9,674 nucleotides of DNA from an uncultured Bacteroides sp. (GTDB lineage Bacteria > Bacteroidota > Bacteroidia > Bacteroidales > Bacteroidaceae). The stretch lies in contig CAUEFX010000099.1 in assembly GCA_958477465.1 (NCBI GenBank), positions 1-9,674 of the forward strand, written 5' to 3'. Both the position numbers and the translations under genes were made by a program. This document shows, piece after piece, positions 1 to 6,992 of this stretch. The notes beneath the pieces are model-generated. The model did no database searches. It was not told the origin of the DNA and saw only the letters and a list, made by a program, of their open reading frames with translations. Numbering within the stretch: position 1 is the stretch's first letter; every line of letters starts with the position of its first letter.

Positions 1-54
1 TGACCATAAAAAATATGCACCTCCAAAAGTGTCTAACTTTTGGGGTGCATTTCA
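1..54 (-). mobile_element. Terminal end of an IS3-family (IS150-like) insertion sequence, cut by window edge
   Basis: Read on the minus strand, the segment starting at 54 begins TGAAATGCACCCC and continues AAAAGTTAGACA. This agrees, position for position over most of its length, with the known terminal repeat of IS150-type elements as I recall it (TG-A-TGCACCC, then GTT-GAC). A GGAGG-like site follows, then an ATG at positions 7-5 that begins Met-Val, the usual start of the OrfA transposase subunit in this group. The element would run leftwards out of the window, reading away from the endonuclease gene, whose stop codon lies 32 bases to the right. Only the end and two codons are visible, so family assignment rests on the terminal repeat alone. 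It could be a solo relic end. Confidence 0.55.
8..50 (-). terminator. Hairpin with T-run closing the restriction-modification operon, within the IS end
   Basis: Positions 15-29 and 37-50 form a near-perfect dyad (ATGCACC-T-CCAAAAG against CTTTTGGGGTGCAT, one bulged base) with a 7-base loop. On the minus strand it is followed by six T residues (13-8). It lies about 37 bases beyond the stop of the endonuclease gene and just before the presumed transposase start. It would both end the operon transcript and block read-through into the transposase. The dyad is seen; the terminator role is inferred. Confidence 0.5.
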
Positions 55-86
55 TCTCGTTGATTGAAAGGTAGAGCCTTTATTCT

Positions 87-1373
87 TTATGTCGCTGGTC
101 TCGGAACGGGAGCCCTGATCTCCACCTTTTCTATGGCTTCTGCAAGTTGTCGTTTCTGCTGATCCGGCATACCGATGTAGTTGTACATCAGAAACCGCGT
201 GTCAATTACGATACCTTGGACACGTTCGTAATTCTTTGGATCGGGCTTCCAGTCGACGACCGCTTCACCGACATTGCCGATATTATCTGTAACGCGCGGT
301 ATCGGATTACCGTCAGCCCCCATCTCAAAGAAGGTGTTATCCTCCCGATTGAAAGGCATGATAAATGCGTTATAAAGATTTTCACTCGGCACACCCTTGG
401 CGCGCTCAATGTACTCTCCGTATGTTATCTGCTTGTTGATGTCGGGTCCGTTGGGAAGATGATCGGGATTGCCGCTATATCCATATCGATACAGTTTTGC
501 ATCAAGCACATACACCTTGCCATTGTAAATCATTATAGTGTCCGGCTGAAGCGGAGTTTTTGACTTGTTGGGACCGTAATCAAGCAGCCACCTGGTGCGA
601 GGGAAATATCGATCCTTATCCTCGATCCCGAATGCCTTGTCTATCATCTTTTCCCAAATACGCTCAAAGAAATCCGTGCCGAAGAAGTATTGCTTTTCGT
701 AAGACTTCTCGTCCATATATTTGAGCATGGATACCATTGCCGAAAACAGTTCTTGCTCCATATCGTTATGAGTAGATGCCAGCTTCTTTTCCAGGATGTA
801 AATGGCTTCTCTGTTGTCGGGATGCGGACCGGGCTTTTCCGGCATATAGGGTACATAGAGCCAGCCCATTTTATCGAACGCCTCGTACACGCAATACCGA
901 TGAATCTGCGTGATTTTCTTATCAGCATTCGGCGTTACGGAACGCACGGTCATATTTGCAAAAATCAGAGAGCCGTTCTTCTGTACCAATGCCCGTTGTT
1001 CACGGACAGTACGCGGCCACGATGCGTTTCCTTTGGTATCCGTTTTGAACCGCGGATCAGTCTCAATGTAATAACGACCCGTTCGCAGGAAATCCCGAAT
1101 CACCTTGAGGTATGCGTGCATCGGAAAGTCAACCGTTCGCGGCGCAGCAAACTTCGATTCCTCTATCAGCTTGTCCTCTTTCATGAATGCGGCAAGCACA
1201 TAGAACAAGTTGTTTATGTCCGCACGGAGATCATCGTCATTCGGAGGAAGCTGATAGCCTATCGGAAAATAGATAACGGCGTCATCCGTATCCGCCTTTA
1301 CACCGACAAAACTGTCTCCTTCGTCATTCTTGTTGACGTGGCAGCGTTCTCTAATATTCTTTTGTAAATCCAT
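87..1373 (-). CDS. LlaJI-family restriction endonuclease subunit (McrC-like, R2-type)
   Basis: This 428-aa protein is the probable DNA-cutting subunit, working with the McrB-like motor encoded just upstream. It shows a PD-(D/E)XK nuclease core: an upstream glutamate helix FERIWEKM (about residues 236-243), Asp278 in QPDTIM, a hydrophobic strand, then the D-A-K triad (291-293) followed by LYRYGYSG. A QxxY segment (INKQITYGEY, about 312-321) fits the helix after the core. The N-terminal half carries PIGYQLP and a following DI-NLF segment, which I associate with LlaJI nucleases and not with classical McrC. An in-frame GTG lies two codons upstream, at 1379. The ATG at 1373 is preferred because the GAGGTGG ribosome site is 9 bases before it and only 3 before the GTG. 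It is the last gene of the operon, 36 bases after the motor gene, and looks somewhat richer in G+C than the methyltransferase genes. Confidence 0.88.
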   Translation of the reverse strand: MDLQKNIRERCHVNKNDEGDSFVGVKADTDDAVIYFPIGYQLPPNDDDLRADINNLFYVLAAFMKEDKLIEESKFAAPRTVDFPMHAYLKVIRDFLRTGRYYIETDPRFKTDTKGNASWPRTVREQRALVQKNGSLIFANMTVRSVTPNADKKITQIHRYCVYEAFDKMGWLYVPYMPEKPGPHPDNREAIYILEKKLASTHNDMEQELFSAMVSMLKYMDEKSYEKQYFFGTDFFERIWEKMIDKAFGIEDKDRYFPRTRWLLDYGPNKSKTPLQPDTIMIYNGKVYVLDAKLYRYGYSGNPDHLPNGPDINKQITYGEYIERAKGVPSENLYNAFIMPFNREDNTFFEMGADGNPIPRVTDNIGNVGEAVVDWKPDPKNYERVQGIVIDTRFLMYNYIGMPDQQKRQLAEAIEKVEIRAPVPRPAT

Positions 1374-1409
1374 AGCCACTGACCACCTCGCTTTCCATTA
1401 GGCTCATCA

Positions 1410-2915
1410 TCATGCCAGTGAATCAGGATAGAGAGATGCGCGGACAGTAGGCTTGAAAATCTTGAATCTCTCACGCCCCATAGAATACACAAAGGTGCGG
1501 AAGACTTGCTCCAAGCTCTCCATATTTTCGGTGTCGAACAATGCCTCCGGATTAAACTTAAACGCATCATCCCACAGATATTTGATGACTTTCTCTGGGA
1601 ACATACGGTTGTGCATCAAAGCCTCTCTGATAATTGCAAGTCTCTGCTTCTTATCTTCCGGCATATCACCAGTAGCTTCAGCACGCAGAAGGTCGTTATA
1701 TTCTGTAAGAAGTGAAGTGTATCCCTCCGAAGGTACTGCGCATTGATCGAAGGTCACATCATTTTCGTGTACGAAATAAACGCCCAGCCTCTTATCCTCG
1801 GCAGATGCCATCTTTGCCTTATTGCCTACTATGATGGCATTGATCTTTTCACAGAATGTTTTCCATGTAACTTTCGTATCAAGAATCTGTGCATTGGCAA
1901 GGGAAGCTCGCACATTATCAAAGTTATTCTCAATAAGACGCATCCTCCACCTGCGCTGGAATGCCGTATCAAGCGTGAATACATTCTGATCCGAGGTGTT
2001 CATCGTCCCTACGATGGAGAGATTTGAAGGAATCCTAACCTTATGAGAAGGATCGCCGTATATTTTTTCGGCCATATACTTATGCGTGATGCTATACTCA
2101 CTCGTTCCGACTGGATAAGTGATTCCTTCCACCGTCTTCGGTTCAACTGTTCTGTCCAGTAACTGGAATACTTCACCGAAGATTGCCGGAGCGTTTCCGC
2201 GATTCACTTCTTCGATAATAAGGATATACTCCTGCATAGGATGCCTATATGCATCTCTTAAGATAGTCGTGAAAGGACCGGCTGTGAACTCGTATGTAAC
2301 CTGTTTTTCAGCATCAACTACCGGAAGAATCTGTCCGATAAAGTCCGCGTTGGTATAGTCCGGATGGAATACCAAGCGTTCTACAACGCTATCTTTGTGG
2401 CAATATTCATGTTCTATTGTCCAGCTCTTACCAGAACCAGGCACACCATATAGCAGTATATTAGTGCCGCCATCTATGCGTTTATCTTCATCAATCTCAC
2501 GTTTCTCGCTTTTTTCAATGGCTTCATTCCCCCAGGAAGAAACCATATTCATCATCAAGGACATAATCTGCCTATATTGTTCTCCAGTTATGTTTATGAA
2601 CGATTCAGTTTGTTCCCTTGCATTGATGATTTCTTGAAGATCAGTAGGAACCGCCGTAAGTTTTGCCCCCATTTTTGTTTCAAAGATCTTTTCAAAGTAC
2701 AACTGCTGATTGCTCTGATCAAATCCCACATCAAAAAGGTAACAAAATGTCTTTGTTGCCCCAGCAACATACCCAACGACTTTATCTCCCTCCGCAAGGG
2801 TCTCTAAAGGATTAGCGTATCCTTTGAGCATAAGCGAAACAGCACACTTTTCACCATGTCCAACCAGCGAAAAGGATTTCACTTTTTCTTCAAGAATCAG
2901 AATATAGTAATTCAT
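1410..2915 (-). CDS. McrB-like AAA+ restriction motor (LlaJI R1-type) with EVE/PUA-like N-terminus
   Basis: This 501-aa protein is the nucleotide-hydrolysing, probably GTP-dependent, translocation subunit of the restriction complex. Visible motifs are Walker A GVPGSGKS (157-164), the McrB-type FHPDYTNADFIGQI segment (183-196), Walker B ILIIEE followed by VNRGNAP (231-243), the McrB signature MNTSD (305-309) and an arginine finger region FQRRWRM (319-325). The MNTxD signature separates McrB GTPases from other AAA+ proteins. Residues 1-85 contain LAEGDKVVGYVAGATK and a following strand-rich stretch that resembles EVE/PUA-like folds, known in some McrB proteins as readers of modified bases; this part is a fold guess. 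The ATG overlaps the stop of the preceding gene (ATGA), with AGGAGG nine bases upstream, indicating translational coupling. In characterised LlaJI R1 the N-terminus is instead a B3 site-recognition domain. Confidence 0.9.
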   Translation of the reverse strand: MNYYILILEEKVKSFSLVGHGEKCAVSLMLKGYANPLETLAEGDKVVGYVAGATKTFCYLFDVGFDQSNQQLYFEKIFETKMGAKLTAVPTDLQEIINAREQTESFINITGEQYRQIMSLMMNMVSSWGNEAIEKSEKREIDEDKRIDGGTNILLYGVPGSGKSWTIEHEYCHKDSVVERLVFHPDYTNADFIGQILPVVDAEKQVTYEFTAGPFTTILRDAYRHPMQEYILIIEEVNRGNAPAIFGEVFQLLDRTVEPKTVEGITYPVGTSEYSITHKYMAEKIYGDPSHKVRIPSNLSIVGTMNTSDQNVFTLDTAFQRRWRMRLIENNFDNVRASLANAQILDTKVTWKTFCEKINAIIVGNKAKMASAEDKRLGVYFVHENDVTFDQCAVPSEGYTSLLTEYNDLLRAEATGDMPEDKKQRLAIIREALMHNRMFPEKVIKYLWDDAFKFNPEALFDTENMESLEQVFRTFVYSMGRERFKIFKPTVRASLYPDSLA

Positions 2916-3592
2916 TTTTTGTCTCCTCCTGCATTCATTGTGTCTATCAGCGAAAGCATATATGTTTTCATTCTTGCGAGTCTTCTATCTGCATCCCCAT
3001 TACTAATTTCTATATAATCCAAATATTCGTAATTGGGCAAAATGCTTTTACTATCAATCTGCAAGTCATACGCTGCCGTATCTGCAGGAGATGTCTTTTT
3101 CTTCATTTTTTGACCGAGATACTTTACATACAACTTCACTTGCTCATTCTGATAAATTACATCCATTGAATAGTCGTTACCCGACTTATAAGGTTCCATG
3201 CGTTGAGGTGTTAATATCTCAACCCAATCCTTGTTCTTTTGAAACACTATTACATCCCTATGGTTAAAATCCAAGTACAAGATGCAATTATCACCATCAT
3301 CGACTTTTTCGATGAGTATTTCATCGCCAACGTTAGCACTCACACGGCGAAAATACTGTCCTAACCCGGATATTCTCTCCTGATTATTCTGCCCCGTTTG
3401 AACATACTTGATATTTGAGTTTTCAGGAGTATAAAGGACGCCTTCGACTCGATCAAATATGGTCATTGCCCGCTGATTCTCTAACATCTGTGACAAATCA
3501 ACATCTCTTGGGATAGCTATGTAAGTATCATTTGTAACACCTTCGCCAAGCTCTGTTGCATTAAGCCTTTTAATAAAGCTCTCAATTTTCAT
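2912..3592 (-). CDS. Putative B3/EcoRII-N-like DNA-recognition protein of the restriction complex
   Basis: This 226-aa protein has no catalytic motif that I can see. Its first ~110 residues look like a B3-type DNA-binding barrel: a NDTYIAIP strand (21-28) comparable to the IYIP strand of EcoRII-N-type domains, then RISGLGQYFRR (73-83) and NVGDEILIEK (87-96), matching the B3 pattern of an aromatic-Phe turn followed by a Gly-Asp strand. The remainder (110-226) is unassigned and may contact the motor. The gene sits between the second methyltransferase (overlap) and the McrB-like motor (4-base overlap), so it very likely belongs to the restriction complex. I infer that it supplies site specificity, the role of the B3 N-terminal domain of LlaJI R1. 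Upstream in-frame GTG (3601) and ATG (3598) starts exist; the ATG at 3592 is chosen because AGGCGG lies 8 bases before it. Assignment of fold is inference. Confidence 0.75.
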   Translation of the reverse strand: MKIESFIKRLNATELGEGVTNDTYIAIPRDVDLSQMLENQRAMTIFDRVEGVLYTPENSNIKYVQTGQNNQERISGLGQYFRRVSANVGDEILIEKVDDGDNCILYLDFNHRDVIVFQKNKDWVEILTPQRMEPYKSGNDYSMDVIYQNEQVKLYVKYLGQKMKKKTSPADTAAYDLQIDSKSILPNYEYLDYIEISNGDADRRLARMKTYMLSLIDTMNAGGDKK

Positions 3593-5120
3593 CCTCATCA
3601 CCGCCTAACAGTTTTATCAATTCATGTGCTATTCCTTTTGCCATAAGCGGAGGTACCGCATTTCCTATTTGAATGTATGTTTTTAGGTAAGGACCAAGGA
3701 AAAGATAGTCATCTGGAAAAGACTGTACCCTGGCGGCTTCCCTTGGCGTTAAAGTTCTCGCCTCTGTTGGATGTATATGCGAATGACAATCCGAACGCAA
3801 ATGAGCCGTTATAGTTCGGCAAGGTCTATCAGCATGAAGCTTAAAGTATTTATCCTTAAACTTGTCGTTTCTGTGTACGTATGGCATTATATCGGCAATT
3901 TTAGGATCAGTAGCATCATCCCCAGGATTTAGCCTACGATATATCTCATGATTAATTGGACTGCAGTATCGTGCTTTGTGATTAAACACGAGCGGAACAG
4001 CCCTGTCATCATTTATCAGACGGAGATATGCGTTTTCGCGGCCATCAAATGGATTCACATCAATTTTTCTCCCCGCCTCTTCAGTATCCACTTCTCCTAC
4101 GCCCATAACCTCTGGCGGTTCCAATGGACGTACACCTTCCAATGCAGCCGAAAGATTAAACACTGTAGCATTTTTCCCGTTAGTCTCAATAGCCTGGAAA
4201 ACGTTATCAGGATTAGTGCCTGTCCTTTCAACAATATCATCTCGGATAGCAATGTATATTAGGCGTTCTCTGCTTTGCGCCACCGAAAAATCAGCAGAGT
4301 TAAGAAGTCTATACGAGATTTTATAGTGATATTCTTGGCCGCCTTTTTTCGCACAGATAGATTCATAGTCTTCTACTACTTGGTCTGCAACTTTCAACAT
4401 CCCGCGGACATTCTCCATGGCCACAATCTTCGGTGCAAGTTTCTCAATAGCTTTAATGTAATACTTATACAGTTCATTTCGAGGATCATTGATTACCCTA
4501 TGATGCTTATTGGCAGAACTGAATCCTTGGCACGGCGGTCCCCCTATGACAATATCTATATCCTCGTCAATATAGTCTTCGATCCTATCCACGATTTTTC
4601 TTATGTCACCACAAATAACATCATCCTCCGATATTTCGGGATGGTTATACTTATATGTTTCAATACAAAGGTCGTCTATATCGTTTGCAAAAACCACACG
4701 ACACCCTTCTCTAATGAATCCTAAACTCAATCCACCTGCGCCACAAAACAGATCAACAAGGCGAAACTTAGTTGACTCCGCTTCTTTACGCTGCAATTCC
4801 TTACGAGTCGATTCATTCAGCTTAATAAGATAAGGATCATAGATTTTACGGTTTCCAGCAACAACTGTACCGCATTTTATGAACTCCTTATAAGTTCCTC
4901 CTTTAATAAGCATTTTTACAGATTCAAGATCATCTGCCTGCTTAATAAAGCCCATTTCTATAAAAAGGTCAACAGCGCCCTCGTCATCAGTTACATCCAA
5001 AGAAACGTTCTCTTTCATGGATACAGCCATCACGGTTTTTATAAAGATTTCGATTTTCTCTTTATAATAACGTTTGGTCGCATTGTCCCATTTATCTATA
5101 TCCGCAATTGGCTGATACAT
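3582..5120 (-). CDS. DNA (cytosine-5) methyltransferase with N-terminal extension (second of the pair)
   Basis: This 512-aa enzyme transfers a methyl group from S-adenosylmethionine to cytosine C5 in the recognition site. The family motifs are in canonical order: I (DLFCGAGGLSLGF, 123-135), IV with catalytic Cys197 in GGPPCQGFS, VI with Glu236 in ENVRG, VIII (QSRER, 282-286), IX (RPCRTI) and X (QIGNAVPP, from about 484). All key residues are present, so it should be active. The target-recognition region lies between motifs VIII and IX. Unusually, about 115 residues precede motif I, where the sister enzyme has fewer than 20; this extension is charged, probably mostly helical, and unrecognised. 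The start lies 4 bases after the stop of the sister gene, with AGGAG inside that gene's end. An overlapping out-of-frame ATG lies 4 bases earlier. Paired with the sister enzyme, it probably methylates one strand of an asymmetric site. Confidence 0.95.
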   Translation of the reverse strand: MYQPIADIDKWDNATKRYYKEKIEIFIKTVMAVSMKENVSLDVTDDEGAVDLFIEMGFIKQADDLESVKMLIKGGTYKEFIKCGTVVAGNRKIYDPYLIKLNESTRKELQRKEAESTKFRLVDLFCGAGGLSLGFIREGCRVVFANDIDDLCIETYKYNHPEISEDDVICGDIRKIVDRIEDYIDEDIDIVIGGPPCQGFSSANKHHRVINDPRNELYKYYIKAIEKLAPKIVAMENVRGMLKVADQVVEDYESICAKKGGQEYHYKISYRLLNSADFSVAQSRERLIYIAIRDDIVERTGTNPDNVFQAIETNGKNATVFNLSAALEGVRPLEPPEVMGVGEVDTEEAGRKIDVNPFDGRENAYLRLINDDRAVPLVFNHKARYCSPINHEIYRRLNPGDDATDPKIADIMPYVHRNDKFKDKYFKLHADRPCRTITAHLRSDCHSHIHPTEARTLTPREAARVQSFPDDYLFLGPYLKTYIQIGNAVPPLMAKGIAHELIKLLGGDEDEN

Positions 5121-5124
5121 ACAT

Positions 5125-6381
5125 TTATTGCTCCTGTTCTATTTTTTCAAATTGCATCCGAACGGCTTTAGCGATTGCCTCAGCCAACATCGGTGGCACA
5201 GCATTCCCGATTTGCTTGAACTGTTCTGATCGTGAACCCTCAAAGACAAAATCGTCAGGAAATGACTGTAGCCTTGCAGCTTCCCTTACTGTTATGCTGC
5301 GTCCTTGGTCGGGATCGGGATGGATAAACTGATTACCATCTTTATGCAGGTGGGCGATTATTGTTCTTGCCGGCATATCCCACCACTGTACCTTGTAGCT
5401 GTTGAAGAATACACGCTTTTTTTCATGCCCTAAATCAGGCCTATATTCTAACAGTTCCAAAAAGTTCCAGTGATTTTCTGCCATCACCCTATATCGTTCA
5501 ACATCTTTTTCGTTGTTCATGCGGGCAACATGATCCCGAAGTTTCTTGTCGTTTCTCTTTCTGATTTTCTTAACATAGGTATTGCATGAATCATACTCGT
5601 TAGGATAATCCATGATTTTTTCACCCTGTCCCTGTTGCAGTTTTGGAAGATCGCCAATCGCATCCTTTACTGTCACATATTTTTTCAACCCTTTTTTCGC
5701 ATCACTTGGCGCTCCTGGCAAGTAGTGTGTTTTTTCAATCGCTTTATAGACGTCCTCCGCAGCAATATCAATATCTTTCCGCACCCCAATCAAGATGACG
5801 CGTTTTCGTTCCTGTGGAACTCCATAGTTTGTCGCATTAAGTACAATCGTATCCTCATCGCTTAAAACACGATAATTTCTTCTGAGGCGGCGAAGAATCA
5901 TTTTGAATATACTTTTTCCTTTGACTTCCGTATCCAACAAACCCGTTACATTCTCAAACACAAAGAACTTAGGTTTGAAATGGTTCAACACCTTAACATA
6001 GTTCTCAAACAAGTAGTTTCTTGGATCATCTTGCATATTATTTTCGTCTTTCGCCTTTCCTAAAGGAGAAAAGGACTGACAAGGAGGACCGCCTATAATA
6101 ATGTCAACCGGCTGTTTTCCTACAACTTTCTTTATTTTTGCAAGAATGTCCTTTAAAGTGATGTCTTCCTCTAAAACAGCGGTATCGGCATCATCGTAGC
6201 CATAATACTTCATTCTTGTTTTAAGGGTTTCACACGCAAAATGGTCAATCTCTACATGAGCCAGTGCATTAAACCCTTGTGCATAGAATCCTTCGCTCAA
6301 CCCACCACATCCAGCAAACAAATCTATAAAATTATATTTTCTACCCAGCTCGACTGGTTTCTTTTTACTTAATCCGCTCAT
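5125..6381 (-). CDS. DNA (cytosine-5) methyltransferase (first of the pair)
   Basis: This 418-aa cytosine-5 methyltransferase is of typical family length. Motif I is DLFAGCGGLSEGF (20-32), motif IV GGPPCQSFSPLGK has catalytic Cys101, motif VI ENVTG has Glu143, motif VIII is QERKR (190-194), motif IX is around MPARTI, and motif X QIGNAVPP starts near 390. The region between VIII and IX, which carries the target-recognition part, differs clearly from that of the neighbouring enzyme, so the two probably read different strands or sequences. The start at 6381 has an AGGAATC ribosome site 7-8 bases upstream. It lies 60 bases after the helix-turn-helix gene in the same transcript. Methyltransferase genes precede the nuclease genes, an order that allows protection before cutting activity appears. 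LlaJI itself has two such enzymes for an asymmetric target; the target here cannot be read from the sequence. Confidence 0.95.
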   Translation of the reverse strand: MSGLSKKKPVELGRKYNFIDLFAGCGGLSEGFYAQGFNALAHVEIDHFACETLKTRMKYYGYDDADTAVLEEDITLKDILAKIKKVVGKQPVDIIIGGPPCQSFSPLGKAKDENNMQDDPRNYLFENYVKVLNHFKPKFFVFENVTGLLDTEVKGKSIFKMILRRLRRNYRVLSDEDTIVLNATNYGVPQERKRVILIGVRKDIDIAAEDVYKAIEKTHYLPGAPSDAKKGLKKYVTVKDAIGDLPKLQQGQGEKIMDYPNEYDSCNTYVKKIRKRNDKKLRDHVARMNNEKDVERYRVMAENHWNFLELLEYRPDLGHEKKRVFFNSYKVQWWDMPARTIIAHLHKDGNQFIHPDPDQGRSITVREAARLQSFPDDFVFEGSRSEQFKQIGNAVPPMLAEAIAKAVRMQFEKIEQEQ

Positions 6382-6441
6382 ATCAGATTCCTACTATTCC
6401 TTCCTCGCACGGACGCTAATATCCTATATGTAAGGCTGTAC

Positions 6442-6636
6442 TCACTCCATTGCGCTCTTTCCACTCGCAACCCAATTATCTAATTCATAGCATTTAAATT
6501 TCCATTGCTTTCCAATTTTATGAGCTGGTACGTCTTTTCCTTTTCTAATCCAGTCCCGAATAGTACCCGGTTTTACGCCAAGATACTCTGCGGCCTCATC
6601 AATATTTATCCATTTATCGGTGTTGACTTCTGCCAT
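6442..6636 (-). CDS. Small excisionase-type helix-turn-helix protein, candidate operon controller
   Basis: This 64-aa protein is almost entirely one DNA-binding domain of the HTH_17/excisionase (MerR-like winged helix) type. INIDEAAEYLGVKPGTIRDW (10-29) is the helix-turn-helix, and HKIGKQWKFKCYELDNWV (39-56) is the wing and closing helix. It starts at an ATG with GGAGG seven bases upstream and is the first gene behind a consensus promoter, in the same direction as the methyltransferase and nuclease genes. Such small proteins often lead restriction-modification and other defence operons. Its position and the 20-base repeats upstream of the promoter suggest a regulator of this operon (inference). 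Alternatives are an excisionase of the carrying mobile element or a DNA-binding accessory factor. Confidence 0.85.
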   Translation of the reverse strand: MAEVNTDKWINIDEAAEYLGVKPGTIRDWIRKGKDVPAHKIGKQWKFKCYELDNWVASGKSAME

Positions 6637-6677
6637 TTCAATACCTCCGAACTAAACCTCGCAGTAAATCATCTTAC

Positions 6678-6706
6678 ATTATAACTCATCCGAACGCGAT
6701 TTGCAA
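6678..6706 (-). promoter_or_regulatory. Sigma-A-type promoter of the restriction-modification operon
   Basis: On the minus strand TTGCAA (6706-6701) and a perfect TATAAT (6683-6678) are separated by exactly 17 bases. Transcription would start near 6671, about 35 bases before the ATG of the helix-turn-helix gene. No comparable promoter is visible further down, so all six genes probably share this one. Confidence 0.8.
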
Positions 6707-6709
6707 TAG

Positions 6710-6762
6710 GTTTTCTGTAATTTGTTGTTGTTTCCTGTCATTTGTTTTTGTCTCTTCTCATT
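6710..6762. repeat. 20-base direct repeats upstream of the operon promoter (candidate operator)
   Basis: Units starting at 6710 (GTTTTCTGTAATTTGTTGTT) and 6730 (GTTTCCTGTCATTTGTTTTT) match at 17 of 20 positions. A third start at 6750 matches the second at 10 of its first 13 positions and then diverges. The array begins 3 bases upstream of the -35 box. The 20-base period, close to two helical turns, would place binding sites on one DNA face. Binding by the helix-turn-helix protein is an inference. Confidence 0.55.
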
Positions 6763-6992
6763 GCACACCCTCGAAACGATACCCCTTCCAAATCGTTACG
6801 GGACAATGCTTTTCGTTATGTGCGTATGCGAGCCCGTCCAGTCTGCACACCCCGTAGCGCCGCACGAGAGGTAGTGCCGTTGCCGGAAGTCAAAAAAAAT
6901 AAGCCCTCTGCACACCCCTCGGTGTGAGAAAGGCAATAATTCCTATGTATTCAAAATGCCCTAACGAAAACGGGCAGAAATCCTTGTATCAA
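6762..6992. other. GC-rich junction block without a gene, with three TGCACACCC repeats
   Basis: No convincing gene is present; the only sizeable frame lacks a ribosome site and family resemblance. TGCACACCC occurs at 6762, 6844 and 6909 in direct orientation, each followed by further C or CG-rich sequence. Composition is richer in G+C than both neighbours. The block lies between the operon promoter and the truncated type III methyltransferase gene, so it probably represents the end of a mobile element or other imported sequence. I do not recognise the element. Confidence 0.4.
6892..6926 (-). terminator. Possible terminator after the truncated mod gene
   Basis: CACACC (6911-6916) and GGTGTG (6921-6926) form a perfect 6-base stem with a 4-base loop. 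On the minus strand eight T residues follow (6899-6892), but about 11 bases separate stem and T-run, longer than usual. It would stop the mod-remnant transcript before the operon promoter. Confidence 0.3.

Noticed and set aside
690..1367. Long plus-strand open frame of 225 codons
   Set aside because: It lies wholly antisense to the LlaJI nuclease gene, has no ribosome site and no family motif. It is a shadow frame.
87..2915. Classical methylation-dependent McrBC
   Set aside because: The presence of two cytosine-5 methyltransferases in the same transcript and the LlaJI-type features of the nuclease argue for a site-specific restriction-modification system, not a modification-dependent one.
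6710..6762. Short CRISPR-like array
   Set aside because: The units are contiguous without spacers and only two are well conserved; no cas genes are present. Operator-type repeats fit better.
6742..6927. Plus-strand frame of 61 codons in the GC-rich block
   Set aside because: No ribosome site, arginine/proline-rich composition typical of GC-rich noncoding DNA, and it starts inside the operator-like repeats.
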